Source of the DNA: an uncultured Chloroflexales bacterium
Lineage (GTDB): Bacteria; Chloroflexota; Chloroflexia; Chloroflexales; Chloroflexaceae
Reading direction: 5' to 3'
NCBI GenBank assembly: GCA_937918935.1
Contig: CAKZSI010000009.1
Span: 46,672-110,671, forward strand
Length of the DNA stretch: 64,000 nt
The notes beneath the pieces are model-generated. The model searched no databases. It had not been told where the DNA came from and saw only the letters and a list, made by a program, of their open reading frames with translations. Positions 33,033 to 42,599 of this stretch are shown here, piece by piece. The number at the start of each line of letters is the position of its first letter. Positions within the stretch are counted from its first letter, which is position 1. The translations under genes were made by a program, and so were the position numbers.

Positions 33033-35531
33033 TTATTGAAGACTGGTAACCAGCCCGGAGTATTTCTCGACCAGGATGCGGGCCTGTTCATCGGTAGCGC
33101 CCTCGGCAATCACCTGGAAGAAGGGGCCATCGGGGTCGGGAAGGATCAGCACCCACTCGCTGCCCAGCTCGATCTTAATGCCGTCAATGTGGTTCGTGGA
33201 GCGTTCGGCGTACTGCTCATTCAGCAGGCGCATCACCTTGCCCTTAGCCTCCCAGCGGCAAGGCGTGCGTGTCTGGAACATGTAGTACGGCGGCAATTCG
33301 GCGATCACTTCGCTCAGGCGAGTTTCGGTCACAGTGAGCAGTTCCATCAGCTTCATGAGGGCGAACATGCCATCAGCGATCGGGAAGAAGCCAGGGAACA
33401 TATAGATCCCGGTACCATCGCCGAGCAGCAACAGGTCAGGCTGTTGCACGGCGGTCTGCATCAAGGCGCCCACCGCGGCCTTAGTGCGTACAATGCGCCC
33501 GCCGTAACGCGCGGCGATCGCTTCAAATGCCCGCGGCGCCGTAACCGGTACGGCCACGGTCCCGCCGCCATTGGCGCGCATGGCGAGTGCGGTAACGGCA
33601 GCGAGGGCCTTCAGCGGATGGAGTCGGGCGCCGGTGTCATCCACGATGAAGAGCCGCTCGCCGCCGGCATCGAGCCGGGCGCCGAGGTGCGCGCCGACGA
33701 CCGGCGTAATCTGCGCCAGGCGCTGCATTGCCGCTTCGAACTGGGCCGGGATCTGAAAGACCATGCGTTCGTCGAGATTGACGTTCAGTTCCACTGCATC
33801 CACGTGATAGCGGCGCAGGGTGGGCGAGAGGAACGCGCTCGCGCTGGCATTGGCATAGTCAACCACCAGGTGAAAACTGCGACCAAGCGCTTCGAGCGCA
33901 TCGGAGCGCAGGGCCTTGATGAAGGCATCGGTATAGATGCGTTCGATATCTTCGCCGTAAGAGATGCGCCCAATTTCGTCCAGGTACGCGCGGCGGAAAT
34001 CCTCGCGGAAGAACGTGTTTTCGATCTTGCGTTCCGTGACCGGGGTGATATCCAGCCCGCGCTCGTCGAAAAACTTGATTTCGATCACCCGATTATCGTA
34101 GGGTGAGAGGCGCACATGGATCCCGCCAGCGGCATGGGTGGCATAGGTGTAGTAGCGTGCGACGGGGATGGGGACGTTTTGCAGGTCGCAGACGTTGACC
34201 CCGGCGGAGGGCAGGCCGGCAACGATGGCCCGTTTGAGCATACGCGGCGTGTAGTGGGCGTCGCGGTTGATCGTCACGGTAGAACTGCGGGGCAGGGTTG
34301 CGCCAAAGGCCGCTCCCAACTTCGCGCAGAACTCAGGGGTAATCTCGATGTTCACCAGACCGGTGACGCCGTGCCGCCCGAAGAGCACACGCCGGCCCTG
34401 GCTCCCCCAGATAATGCTGCTGGAGACGGTGGCGCCCTCATCAACCTCTTTACTGGGCCATATCTTCACATTGGGCTGGATGACGGCCCCGGCCCCGATC
34501 TGCACCCCATCGCCAACCACGGCGCCCTCGAAGAGCATGGCCCGCTGGCGTATGGTGGATTGCCGCAGCACAATGGCCCCGCGAAGCTCGGCCCGCTCGC
34601 CGATGTAGGAGTTGCGCCAGATGATCGAGCGGTCAATATTCGCTCGCGTATCAACGATGGTGTAGTCACGGATTACCGAAGGCCCATGGACAATCACGCC
34701 ACCCTTGATCTTGACCCCGTTGCCCAGATAGATCGGCCCGTGGAGTTGGGCGTCGGGGGCGATTTCGACATCGCCATAGATCCAGATATCGCCGCCGATG
34801 TTCTGCCCCAGCCGCGGCAGTTTGACCCGCCCTGAGAGGTAATCCCCGCAGGCTTTCATGTACTCTTCGATCGTGCCCACATCGGTCCAGTAGCCATTAG
34901 CGATCACCCCCTGGATCTTATCGCCCTTATGCAGCATGCGAGGAAAAACGTCTTTGGACCAGTCCGTGTACGTACCGCGCTCAATATAGGCCAGCACCTC
35001 GGGGTTGAGTATATAAATGCCGGTGTTGACGGTATCGGAAAAGACCTCGCTCCAACTGGGCTTTTCGAGGAACTGCCGCACGCTGCCGTCTTCATCGGTG
35101 ATTACCACCCCGTAATCGAGGGGATTGGCCACCCGTGTCAACGTGATGGTCGCCATCGCCTTCGTCGCCAGGTGGCGCTCGATAATCTCGCTCAGGTTGA
35201 AGTCGGTCAGCGCATCGCCGGAGAGGACCAGGAACGGCTCATCGAGCAAATGCTCGGCGTTCTTGACGCTCCCCGCAGTGCCCAGCGGCACCTCTTCGAG
35301 GGAATAGGTGATGTTCACGCCATACTGACTGCCATCACCGTAGTAGTCCTGAATGACATTTGCCAGGTACTGTACGGTAATGATGATGTCGGTGATGCCG
35401 TGGAGCTTGAGCAGTTCGATGATGTGCTGGATAACCGGCCGGTCAACGATGGAAACCATCGGCTTCGGACGGTTGATTGTGAGTGGTCGCAGCCGGGTTC
35501 CCTCACCGCCGGCCATAACGACAGCCTTCAT
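33033..35531 (-). CDS. Sugar-1-phosphate nucleotidyltransferase (GMPP-like) fused to a degenerate phosphohexomutase
   Basis: An 832-aa protein. Residues 1-235: nucleotidyltransferase with [22 protein letters not shown] and [13 protein letters not shown]. About 245-375: hexapeptide left-handed beta-helix. About 385-830: phosphomannomutase fold. In the last part the phosphoserine loop TASHNP is replaced ([16 protein letters not shown]) and the metal loop DxDGDR reads DAGGER, so mutase activity is probably lost. The likely reaction is GDP-mannose (or another NDP-sugar) synthesis. The ATG at 35531 follows its own promoter. Confidence 0.88.
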   Translation of the reverse strand: MKAVVMAGGEGTRLRPLTINRPKPMVSIVDRPVIQHIIELLKLHGITDIIITVQYLANVIQDYYGDGSQYGVNITYSLEEVPLGTAGSVKNAEHLLDEPFLVLSGDALTDFNLSEIIERHLATKAMATITLTRVANPLDYGVVITDEDGSVRQFLEKPSWSEVFSDTVNTGIYILNPEVLAYIERGTYTDWSKDVFPRMLHKGDKIQGVIANGYWTDVGTIEEYMKACGDYLSGRVKLPRLGQNIGGDIWIYGDVEIAPDAQLHGPIYLGNGVKIKGGVIVHGPSVIRDYTIVDTRANIDRSIIWRNSYIGERAELRGAIVLRQSTIRQRAMLFEGAVVGDGVQIGAGAVIQPNVKIWPSKEVDEGATVSSSIIWGSQGRRVLFGRHGVTGLVNIEITPEFCAKLGAAFGATLPRSSTVTINRDAHYTPRMLKRAIVAGLPSAGVNVCDLQNVPIPVARYYTYATHAAGGIHVRLSPYDNRVIEIKFFDERGLDITPVTERKIENTFFREDFRRAYLDEIGRISYGEDIERIYTDAFIKALRSDALEALGRSFHLVVDYANASASAFLSPTLRRYHVDAVELNVNLDERMVFQIPAQFEAAMQRLAQITPVVGAHLGARLDAGGERLFIVDDTGARLHPLKALAAVTALAMRANGGGTVAVPVTAPRAFEAIAARYGGRIVRTKAAVGALMQTAVQQPDLLLLGDGTGIYMFPGFFPIADGMFALMKLMELLTVTETRLSEVIAELPPYYMFQTRTPCRWEAKGKVMRLLNEQYAERSTNHIDGIKIELGSEWVLILPDPDGPFFQVIAEGATDEQARILVEKYSGLVTSLQ

Positions 35532-35594
35532 GGCTGCTCCCCGCTTCGGGGCACAGGGCCACGAAGCCTGTTGAAGCATGCTACCGCACCGAAA

Positions 35595-35624
35595 AGTATA
35601 GCACGTGGCTGCGATCGGTCGCAA
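35595..35624 (-). promoter_or_regulatory. Sigma-70 promoter of the GMPP gene
   Basis: Minus strand TTGCGA (35619-35624), 18-bp spacer, TATACT (35595-35600). Start site about 55 nt before the ATG. Confidence 0.7.
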
Positions 35625-35648
35625 GGAGGCTATGCCTGGTCGCTCCTA

Positions 35649-35677
35649 TTGCAAACCCATCCGGCCCGTGCTATACT
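35649..35677 (+). promoter_or_regulatory. Sigma-70 promoter of tRNA-Leu
   Basis: TTGCAA (35649-35654), 17-bp spacer, TATACT (35672-35677), 19 bp before the mature tRNA 5' end. Confidence 0.8.
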
Positions 35678-35696
35678 CGCGCCGAACCGGACATAC

Positions 35697-35780
35697 GGGG
35701 ACGTGGCGGAATGGCAGACGCGCATGACTTAGGATCATGTGCCGCAAGGCGTGCGGGTTCAACTCCCGCCGTCCCCACCA
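35697..35780 (+). tRNA. tRNA-Leu (anticodon UAG)
   Basis: The cloverleaf reads clearly: acceptor GGGGACG/CGTCCCC, anticodon stem CATGA/TCATG with loop CTTAGGA (anticodon TAG), long variable arm GCCGCAAGGC typical of Leu, T-arm CGGGTTCAACTCCCG, and an encoded CCA end. 84 nt including CCA. Confidence 0.97.
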
Positions 35781-36109
35781 GGTAGTTGACCAGGGCGATT
35801 GGCGTCCCGCTGCAGCGGGTCAGCCGACCGCCCATTATGGTTTCATCCAGTATCAGACCCTCGCCTTTCCAGAACGTCGCTTTCCCAACCATCGGGAGGC
35901 TCTGGAAGGCTTCATTCCCCAGACAGCCCCGGCCCCACCCGCTTACAGGTAGAGAGTTTTCTGGCGCATCGTCGTCTCGCACTCCCGGGCGGGTGAAACC
36001 TTCCCAGACCGCCCCGACCCCACCCGGCGAACGCGGCCGGGCAGGCGAAGCCCGCCCGAAAACCTGCGTTCCTGACCATCCGTGCAACAGGGCGGGCAGG
36101 AAGAACCAC

Positions 36110-36115
36110 TATAAT
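36110..36115 (+). promoter_or_regulatory. -10 box of the translin-nurA unit
   Basis: Perfect TATAAT, with no convincing -35 box. The predicted start leaves a short leader that contains AAAGGAG just before the ATG. Confidence 0.55.
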
Positions 36116-36138
36116 ACTCTCGTACCAAAGGAGAACCC

Positions 36139-36777
36139 ATGAGCATTGACGAGTTGGTGGCGGAGTGTGTCACGCAGATCGAGGCCAGTCACGGGGCGCG
36201 CGAGCAGGTCATCGGGGTTTCACGGGGGCTGATCCGCCTGTGCGCCAACAGCATCCGCGCGACCCATCGGGGCGATTTTGCCGAAGCCGAGCGCCTGCTT
36301 GCCGCGGCCGGGGCGGTGGTCGCGCAGATTAACGCAGCCACGGTCAACAACCTGGAGATCCGCGCGGCGGGATACACGCAGGACGCGCTGAAGGAGTACG
36401 CCGAGGCCCATCTGGTGCTGGCCTTCCTCGCCGGGCGCGAACCGTCGGGCGCGGCGGCGCTGGGGGTTGATCCGGCGCCCTATCTCAATGGCCTGGCCGA
36501 GGCGGCCAGTGAGTTGCGCCGGGCCATTCTCGACGGCTTGCGCCGGGGAGAGACGGCCAGAGGCGAGGCGTTGTTGCAGTTGATGGACGACGTCTATGCG
36601 GCCCTGGTGACGGTGGACTACCCCGATGCGATCACCGGCGGCCTGCGGCGCACCACCGACGCACTGCGCGCCGTACTCGAGCGTACCCGCGGCGATATGA
36701 GCGCCGCCATTCGCCAGGATCAACTGGTGGCCGCGATGCGCGACCTGGAGCGCCGCCTGGGGCTGCGTGACGCATAA
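36139..36777 (+). CDS. Translin family RNA-binding protein (COG2178 type)
   Basis: A 212-aa all-helical protein. The C-terminal segment TVDYPDAITGGLRRTTDALRAVLERTRGDMSAAIRQ is the hallmark of the archaeal/bacterial translin group (often misnamed haloacid dehalogenase). Eukaryotic translin binds RNA and DNA ends and works with TRAX in small-RNA processing; the bacterial role is unclear. RBS AAAGGAG, start ATG 36139. The NurA gene follows 57 bp later on the same strand. Confidence 0.82.
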   Translation: MSIDELVAECVTQIEASHGAREQVIGVSRGLIRLCANSIRATHRGDFAEAERLLAAAGAVVAQINAATVNNLEIRAAGYTQDALKEYAEAHLVLAFLAGREPSGAAALGVDPAPYLNGLAEAASELRRAILDGLRRGETARGEALLQLMDDVYAALVTVDYPDAITGGLRRTTDALRAVLERTRGDMSAAIRQDQLVAAMRDLERRLGLRDA

Positions 36778-36780
36778 TAT

Positions 36781-36799
36781 GGGAGGCCGAAAGCCTCCC
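36781..36799. repeat. Hairpin between translin and nurA genes
   Basis: GGGAGGC/GCCTCCC, 5-nt loop; intergenic hairpin family. Confidence 0.6.
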
Positions 36800-36833
36800 A
36801 CTCCCTCATGAATGGCCTGGAAAGGATCACTCC

Positions 36834-37997
36834 ATGGACCATGCCGGGCAGCAACCGGACCTGCAGCGCATCGGCGCCGCGGCACTACCCGCGGCGGTGC
36901 TGCAGGCAATCGGGGCCTGTGCCGAGGCCTGCCGCGAGACCCTGCGCGCCCTGGAGGACGAGCGTGAGCGTCTGCGCGCCGCGCTCGACCGGCGGATCAA
37001 GCTCGCCCCCGATGGGCCGGCGCGGCGCCTCTGCGCCGTTGATGGCGCCCACGCCACCGTGCCCGCTGCCGGCGCGACCTTTGCCGCGATCGCCGCCGCC
37101 GCGGTGGAAGATGCCACCCTCACCGAGCACGACGTGCGCGTCTGTCTGCTGCCCCCGGTCGAGGAACTGGACGCCATTCTCGGCGGCCTGCGCGCGGTGC
37201 TGGAGGTGCGGCTGCTGGCCCGGCGCATTCGGGGTACCAGCAGCGGCCTCTTTGTGCTCGATGGCTCGTTCTACTCGCTCCTGCTGGAGATCAACCGTCT
37301 GCTGGTACGCTACGCCCAGGACCACCGCGGCGGGCGGCCGCCGGCCTGGTGGGAGACCTTTCGCCCGCTGATCGAAGCCTTCTTCCAGGATGAAGACTGG
37401 CGGCTGGTGCTGGAGTGCCGGCGCGTGGTGGCGCATCCCAAAGCGGCCACTGCCTGTGACGACGTGCTGGAGCTGGCCCCGCGCCTGAGCGGCACGGTGA
37501 CCGATCGCACCCTCTGGACCAGTGTGCTCAACCCCGGAGAGTACGCGCTGCCTGCCCCGCTGATCCGCAAGGACCGGCCGCACCTGCTGACCGGCTACCG
37601 CAGCCCGGCAATTGGCGATTTTGGCGCCCGGCGCGCGGCGATCGAGCGCGGCTACGGGCAGCTCTACGTACTCTACTACCGCCCCGACGGCCTGGGACCG
37701 GCCTACCGCCTGGAGTTGCCGGCGGCCCTGATCGCCCGTGAGCCTCTGGGGGCGGTGCTGGCAACCTTCCGCGGCGCCCTGCGGGTCAGCAGCATCCAGG
37801 AGCCGCTGCCGCAGTTTCTCGCCGACGCGATCTGCCGGCAACTCGGCCACGCCCTGGCGGCCACCGCCGAGGGCGCCCGCACCTGGTTGCAGCAGGAGTT
37901 CGATCTGGCGCTTGTGCAACGCTACCTGGGGCCGTACCGCACCCCAGGGGGCCAGGAGGGCCGAGGCGCTGGTGCGCCGCTGCTACCAATTGGATGA
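36834..37997 (+). CDS. nurA: NurA domain nuclease
   Basis: A 387-aa protein with the NurA fold. RLCAVDGAHATVPA (around residue 65) carries the first catalytic Asp, and GLFVLDGSFYSLLLEINRLL (around 140) the second. In archaea NurA is a 5'-3' nuclease working with the HerA helicase on double-strand-break ends. No HerA gene is in the window. It follows the translin gene, so a link to nucleic-acid ends is plausible. It could work in repair or in phage defence. Confidence 0.84.
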   Translation: MDHAGQQPDLQRIGAAALPAAVLQAIGACAEACRETLRALEDERERLRAALDRRIKLAPDGPARRLCAVDGAHATVPAAGATFAAIAAAAVEDATLTEHDVRVCLLPPVEELDAILGGLRAVLEVRLLARRIRGTSSGLFVLDGSFYSLLLEINRLLVRYAQDHRGGRPPAWWETFRPLIEAFFQDEDWRLVLECRRVVAHPKAATACDDVLELAPRLSGTVTDRTLWTSVLNPGEYALPAPLIRKDRPHLLTGYRSPAIGDFGARRAAIERGYGQLYVLYYRPDGLGPAYRLELPAALIAREPLGAVLATFRGALRVSSIQEPLPQFLADAICRQLGHALAATAEGARTWLQQEFDLALVQRYLGPYRTPGGQEGRGAGAPLLPIG

Positions 37998-38473
37998 CGC
38001 AAAGACCTGACAGGTAGGCGCACGGGCTATCCCGGTCCACTCTGTGGAACTCTGGCGCCTACCTGTCAGGTCTCACCTATTGTTTGGCGGCTTCAGCCTT
38101 ACCTCGGCGGAAGTTGGACCCGGGCCGCGCCGGAGCCGGGGCTTCGACCCTGTTTGTCCTGCATTTGCCATCAGAATGCCATGGAACTGCACACCCAATC
38201 CGTAGAACTACGGGGTTAACCCGATAGTAAAGCCCTGGATACGCGGTGCTTGTGACATTCGTCTCGTAGTGATACGGAGTGACGCGGTGCGTGAGGAATG
38301 GTACCCTGAGATCAGACAGGAGGAGGGTGTTGATGGCTGGCTCCAGGCGCGAGCACCCATCACTGCGGCAAGGCTGCACCAACCCTGAAGAGCCGCTCGT
38401 ATCCTCTCCTCCAGCGTGCCCAGGCGCTACCGGCGGCGTTTGCCGGGCAGATGGACACACATGGGGTACTCCG
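37998..38473. other. 476-bp gap between nurA and the CBM48 gene
   Basis: No supported gene. It begins with the large inverted repeat at 38003-38073. The middle (38180-38320) is AT-richer than average and may hold the CBM48 promoter, but no box pair is convincing. Confidence 0.5.
38003..38073. repeat. Inverted repeat with 19-bp perfect arms
   Basis: Arms 38003-38021 and 38055-38073 are exact reverse complements, with a 33-bp spacer. Each arm itself contains ACCTGaCAGGT or its complement, a small palindrome. It looks like a non-autonomous element or transcript-end structure; no target duplication was found. Confidence 0.8.
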
Positions 38474-38800
38474 ATGATTGTACAACTCCCACTTAATAAC
38501 GAGCAGGTGATGGTCGTTTTTCGCCTGCCAGCACAGATCTGGGCCGATAGCATTTATCTCGTGGGCGATTTCAACAACTGGAGCACGTCGGCCACCCCGA
38601 TGCGTCGGGGTGAGCAGTTCTGGGAAGCGACGGTGACCGTGCCGGCGGGCAGCACGTGCTACTACGCCTATCTGGTGGACGGGAAGTACTGGTGCAGCGA
38701 ATACAACGGCGCCACGCGCGTGCGCGACGGCGCCGCGCCACGGGTGGCGATGATCCCGATCGAAATCGCCCAGGCGGACGAACTGGCGCTGATAAGCTGA
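38474..38800 (+). CDS. Stand-alone CBM48 (isoamylase early-set) glycogen-binding protein
   Basis: A 108-aa protein. The segment IYLVGDFNNWSTSATPMRRGEQFWEATVTVPAG is the CBM48/AMPK-beta pattern, with the Trp of the glucan-binding site in NNW. YYAYLVDGKYWCSEYNGATRV completes the fold. No catalytic domain. It may tether an enzyme to glycogen, given the downstream PHA synthase and GH13 genes. ATG 38474 chosen because homology starts there. Confidence 0.78.
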   Translation: MIVQLPLNNEQVMVVFRLPAQIWADSIYLVGDFNNWSTSATPMRRGEQFWEATVTVPAGSTCYYAYLVDGKYWCSEYNGATRVRDGAAPRVAMIPIEIAQADELALIS

Positions 38801-38810
38801 CATGGACACA

Positions 38811-38827
38811 GGGAAACCCGGTTTCCC
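38811..38827. repeat. Palindrome, GGGAAACC-N-GGTTTCCC family
   Basis: Perfect 8-bp arms around one C, 11 bp after the CBM48 stop. Confidence 0.75.
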
Positions 38828-38854
38828 CATCCCCCTGCGCGCTGGGAAGGTCCG

Positions 38855-38882
38855 GGAGGGGCGAAGGATGCTTCGCTCCTCC
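38855..38882. terminator. Convergent hairpin between CBM48 and phaC
   Basis: 12-bp arms with one mismatch (GGAGGGGCGAAG/CTTCGCTCCTCC), ending three bases before the phaC stop. Likely a bidirectional stop signal. Confidence 0.5.
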
Positions 38883-38885
38883 TGT

Positions 38886-40625
38886 TTACGTCTGGAACAC
38901 ATAGGTTCCCGGGGCTTCCATCAGCGGCGCATAGCCGCACTCGGGCGCGCCGATACGCGGCGGCGGCGCCATGCCGCTTGAACGGGCGGTCAGCCAGCGG
39001 TTCCACTCCGGCCACCAGGAGCCGCTGCGGATCGGCACGGTCGCCTGCCAGGTGTCGGGATCCACATACTTGTCGCTGGGGTAACTGGTGGCAACCTGGT
39101 AGCTGCGGCGCGGATGGCCCGGCTCGCTGACGATCCCCGCATTGTGCCCCCCGCTGGTCAATACGAAGGTCACCTCGGTATCTTCCAGGAGCATCAACTT
39201 GTAGACCGAGCGCCACGGCGAGACGTGGTCGGTGCGCGTCGCCACGACGAAGATCGGCACGCGGATGTCGCTCAGCGCGATTGGCCGTTCGCCAATGCGG
39301 TAGCGCCCCTCGAACAGGTCGTTGTTCAAAAACAGGTGCACCAGATACTCGGCATGCATCCGGGCGGGGAGGCGCGTGCCGTCGGCATTCCAGGCCATCA
39401 GGTCGTTCATCGGCTCGCGTATGCCCAGCAGGTACTCGCGGATCATCCGCGACCAGATCAGATCCTGCGAGCGCAACAACTGAAAGGCGCCGGCCATCTG
39501 CGAGGAGTCCAGGTAGCCCTGCACAGCCATAATATCGTTGAGGTAGGCTACCTGGCTCTCATCAATGAAGAGGGTCAACTCGCCGGCCTCTTTGAAGTCG
39601 GTCTGCGCGGCGAAGAGGGTGACGCTTCGCAGACGCTCGTCGTTGTCGCGGGCCATGGCCGCAGCAACCATGGTCAGCAAGGTGCCACCGAGGCAGTAGC
39701 CGGCGGCGTGGATCTTGCGCCCGGGCACGATCGTGCCTACTGCGTCCAGCGCCGCCATGACCCCGTCGCGGAAGTAGTTGTCCATCCCCAGATCGCGATC
39801 GTCGGGGCCAGGGTTCTTCCAGGAGATAATGAACACCGTATGCCCCTGCTCCACCAGGTAGCGGACCAGGGAGTTGTGGGGTGAGAGGTCGAGGATGTAG
39901 TACTTCATGATCCAGGCGGGCACGATCAGCAGCGGTTCGGCGTACACCCGTTCGGTGGCCGGCTCGTACTGGATCAGTTCGATCAGATGGTTCTGGTAGA
40001 CGACCTTCCCCGGCGTAATCGCCACCGTCTCCCCCGGCACGTACTGCTCGGCGCCAGCGGGCCGGCGCCCGTCGAGGAAGCGTTTCCAGTCATCCAGCGC
40101 GTTGAGCGCGCCCCGTACCAGGTTGGTTCCCCCTTGCATCCAGGTGGCATGGAGCACCTCCGGGTTGGTCAGCAGAAAGTTGGTCGGGGCGATGATGTCA
40201 AGCAACTGGCGGGCCGCAAATGTGGTTACCTGCTCGTGATGGCGCGAGACACCCGACACGCCGGTGGTGGCCGCGTTCCACCACTGCTGAGCCAGCAAGA
40301 AGGACCGGGCATAGAGATTGAAGGGCCAGAGTTGCCACTCTGGTGCGGCGAAGCGGCGGTCCTCGGGCAGGTCGGGATCTTCCGGTGGGGCCTGGGGACT
40401 CAGGGCGGCCCCGAGGGCGTAACGGTTGAAGGTTACCAGTTGGGCCAGGGCAAGCTGGGCCAGAGCCTGTTGCTTGCCTGGCGCGTTGGCCAGGTGGGTG
40501 AGCCAGTCTACATAGGCAAGGGTCAGGGCCGCGGGCGAAAGACCCAGCGTAAAGCGTCCCTGCCAGGCGTGCAACAGCCGGTCGAGACCGGCGCCGTGGT
40601 TGGCCTGTTGGGCGAGTGCGTCCAT
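38886..40625 (-). CDS. phaC: Polyhydroxyalkanoate synthase, class I type
   Basis: A 579-aa granule-forming enzyme polymerising (R)-3-hydroxyacyl-CoA. The lipase-like box HAAGYCLGGTLLTM carries the nucleophile Cys. The acid Asp lies in IFVVATRTDHVSPW and the base His in TSGGHNAGIV, so the triad is complete. Length fits class I, which needs no PhaE partner. The start at 40625 (MDALAQQ) is preferred. No phaA/phaB or phasin is adjacent. Confidence 0.94.
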   Translation of the reverse strand: MDALAQQANHGAGLDRLLHAWQGRFTLGLSPAALTLAYVDWLTHLANAPGKQQALAQLALAQLVTFNRYALGAALSPQAPPEDPDLPEDRRFAAPEWQLWPFNLYARSFLLAQQWWNAATTGVSGVSRHHEQVTTFAARQLLDIIAPTNFLLTNPEVLHATWMQGGTNLVRGALNALDDWKRFLDGRRPAGAEQYVPGETVAITPGKVVYQNHLIELIQYEPATERVYAEPLLIVPAWIMKYYILDLSPHNSLVRYLVEQGHTVFIISWKNPGPDDRDLGMDNYFRDGVMAALDAVGTIVPGRKIHAAGYCLGGTLLTMVAAAMARDNDERLRSVTLFAAQTDFKEAGELTLFIDESQVAYLNDIMAVQGYLDSSQMAGAFQLLRSQDLIWSRMIREYLLGIREPMNDLMAWNADGTRLPARMHAEYLVHLFLNNDLFEGRYRIGERPIALSDIRVPIFVVATRTDHVSPWRSVYKLMLLEDTEVTFVLTSGGHNAGIVSEPGHPRRSYQVATSYPSDKYVDPDTWQATVPIRSGSWWPEWNRWLTARSSGMAPPPRIGAPECGYAPLMEAPGTYVFQT

Positions 40626-40728
40626 GCTACACCTCCGCTGTCGCGGATGATGGTCGATCAACCCCCGGGCGCCTCATCCCCTGCCGGAGGGGGCAGGAGA
40701 GCACAGCTTGACCGAGACCATCCTTCGA

Positions 40729-40743
40729 GGAAACCAGGTTTCC
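40729..40743. repeat. Palindrome, GGAAACC-N-GGTTTCC family
   Basis: Perfect 7-bp arms around one A. Confidence 0.7.
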
Positions 40744-40871
40744 CTACGCCCCTGCCCGCCGGGGAACCTGGCGCCCCGCGCTGGTTGCCCCCTGCCCGTC
40801 GCTCCGGCGGAGGAAGAGGAAAGCGGCTTTGCCCTTCTCCCTGCCGAGGGATGGGTTGAGAGGGCCTGATC

Positions 40872-40925
40872 CTCTGGCGCGCGGCGCGCCCCTCGTATCA
40901 TAGCAGCCGCGCCGCGCGCCCAGAG
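40872..40925. repeat. Large GC-rich inverted repeat
   Basis: Arms 40872-40888 and 40908-40925 pair over 17 bp with a single bulge. The 19-nt loop contains the only AT-rich stretch, which on the minus strand reads TATGAT. Confidence 0.75.
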
Positions 40926-40957
40926 AGAAGATCTCACCGCCGGGGGGACCGCTCTCT

Positions 40958-42436
40958 TCACCGGGCGCTGGTCAGGAACAGGTGCGCGCCCCGGGGGGGC
41001 AGGATCACGTGCAGCCCGCGCAGGTACATTTCGTCACCATCACGCTCGTAGGTCGCGCCGCTGAGGGCATCCTCGAGTCTCCAGCGTTGGCCGGACAGGC
41101 CATCCCAGGCCATGTGCACGCGCCCGTAGGCTGGCGTGCCGCCCAGATTGACCACCACCAGCGCCCAGGTGGCCTCGCTGGTCCACAGCCAGGCCAGCAG
41201 ATTGCGGCTGCCCTGCGGGTCGTCCTGGTTGTCACAGACGCAGAGGTGCCAGGAGCCGCGCCGGAGCGGCTCGCTGCGGAGGGCGGCAAGCAACCGGCGG
41301 TAAAAGCCGGGCAAGTCCTGGTCGTGGACCTCGATCGGGCGACGGGCCAGGAACACGGGGAGTTGCGCGGTACGACCCTCGAACTGCCCCTCGTGGAGCA
41401 GCCGCGCCCCCGGGAGGGTCATAGCGGCGACGGCGGCGACCCGCTGGCGGGCAGGTCCAAAGAGCGTGGCGGCCCGCGGCTCGTCGTGGTTTTCGATGAA
41501 GCGCACGAGACGGGCCTGGAAGGAGGGCGCGGCGGCGAGATGGGCGCGCACCTGCCCGGCGTCGCCGTGGGCCAGGCGGTCGTAGAGCACCTTGTCGTAG
41601 CAGAAGGTAAACCCGAGTTCCATCAAGGCCCACTCGCGGTTCCAGTACACCTCGGCGATCCAGATAAACTCCGGGACGGCCTGGCGCACCGGGCCGAGCA
41701 CCTCCGCCCAGTACTCTGCGACCGGCGCCGGGCCGGCCCGCTGGCCCCAGGTCTGGGCGAAAATGTCGTTCATCAGCAGCATGGCCATGTCGCAGCGCAC
41801 GCCGTCGCACTGGGCGGCGATGTCGCGCAGGGTGGCGCTGGCGGCGGCGCGCAGGTCGGGGTTGAAGGCATTCAGTTGCAGCACCTCCGGCCAGGGGGCG
41901 AAGTGCGGGTCGCGCCCGCGGGCGAAAATTGCCGGCCCGACACGCAGCCAGTCTGCTGGCGCCCGCGCCAGATCCTCCTCGCTCCCCTGTATAAAGTACT
42001 CCGGATGTTCGGTTGTCCAGGGATGATCGGGAGCGACGTGGTTGGGCACGAAGTCGAGGATGAGCCGCACACCTCGGCGGGCCAGGGCCTCGCGGGCGCG
42101 GGCCAGTCCCTCGCGCCCGCCGAGGTGCGGATCGACTTCGTAGCGTCGGACGCAGAAGGGCGAACCAATCACATCATCGGGCCGCAGGTCGGGCAGGGTC
42201 TGGCGCAACCTGGCCATCAACTGCTCGTTGGTCAGCGCGATGCGGCGCCCCTCGGGGCTGCGTTCCCAGACGCCCATCAGCCACACCGCATCGATGTTCC
42301 AGCCCGCCAGCGCATCCCAGACCGACTCGGGTACATTCGCCAGGGTGATCGGCTGAGCGTGGCGCCGGCTCAACTCAGCGAGCCAGACCCAGGTGTTGAT
42401 CTCGTAGATCACCGGGCGCGTGGGCCAGTTTGACAT
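40958..42436 (-). CDS. GH13 alpha-amylase family glucanotransferase/hydrolase
   Basis: A 492-aa enzyme. Nucleophile Asp in GVRCDMAMLLMND, acid Glu in FIWIAEVYWNREW, and HD in FIENHDEPRAA: the three GH13 catalytic residues are present. LILDFVPNHVAPDHPW is the first conserved region. Subfamily not assigned; hydrolysis or transfer on alpha-glucans is expected. The start at 42436 with AAGGAG upstream is clear. Minus strand, 332 bp upstream of phaC. Confidence 0.88.
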   Translation of the reverse strand: MSNWPTRPVIYEINTWVWLAELSRRHAQPITLANVPESVWDALAGWNIDAVWLMGVWERSPEGRRIALTNEQLMARLRQTLPDLRPDDVIGSPFCVRRYEVDPHLGGREGLARAREALARRGVRLILDFVPNHVAPDHPWTTEHPEYFIQGSEEDLARAPADWLRVGPAIFARGRDPHFAPWPEVLQLNAFNPDLRAAASATLRDIAAQCDGVRCDMAMLLMNDIFAQTWGQRAGPAPVAEYWAEVLGPVRQAVPEFIWIAEVYWNREWALMELGFTFCYDKVLYDRLAHGDAGQVRAHLAAAPSFQARLVRFIENHDEPRAATLFGPARQRVAAVAAMTLPGARLLHEGQFEGRTAQLPVFLARRPIEVHDQDLPGFYRRLLAALRSEPLRRGSWHLCVCDNQDDPQGSRNLLAWLWTSEATWALVVVNLGGTPAYGRVHMAWDGLSGQRWRLEDALSGATYERDGDEMYLRGLHVILPPRGAHLFLTSAR

Positions 42437-42517
42437 AACAACTCCTTCTCTGCGGCGCTGCCGCTCCCGCGTGCTCCGTGCGGTACAATGCGTACCCTGG
42501 AGGTCTCCGGTTACGTA

Positions 42518-42532
42518 GAGGGCGAAGCCCTC
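42518..42532. repeat. Hairpin GAGGGC-GAA-GCCCTC
   Basis: Perfect 6-bp arms with a GAA loop, between divergent genes. Confidence 0.6.
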
Positions 42533-42599
42533 CCGGACCCTTCCCTCGGACAGGGGCGTAGGAAAACTGCTTGCCGCACACTCCATGGAGGACCCACGG

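Larger units (their letters stand above)
40626..40957. other. 332-bp gap upstream of phaC
   Basis: No gene. It holds the palindrome at 40729-40743 and the large GC-rich inverted repeat at 40872-40925, which encloses a minus-strand TATGAT box that may drive phaC. Confidence 0.55.

Noticed and set aside
38077..38553. 158-aa minus-strand ORF
   Set aside because: Overlaps the CBM48 start, no homology-like segments.
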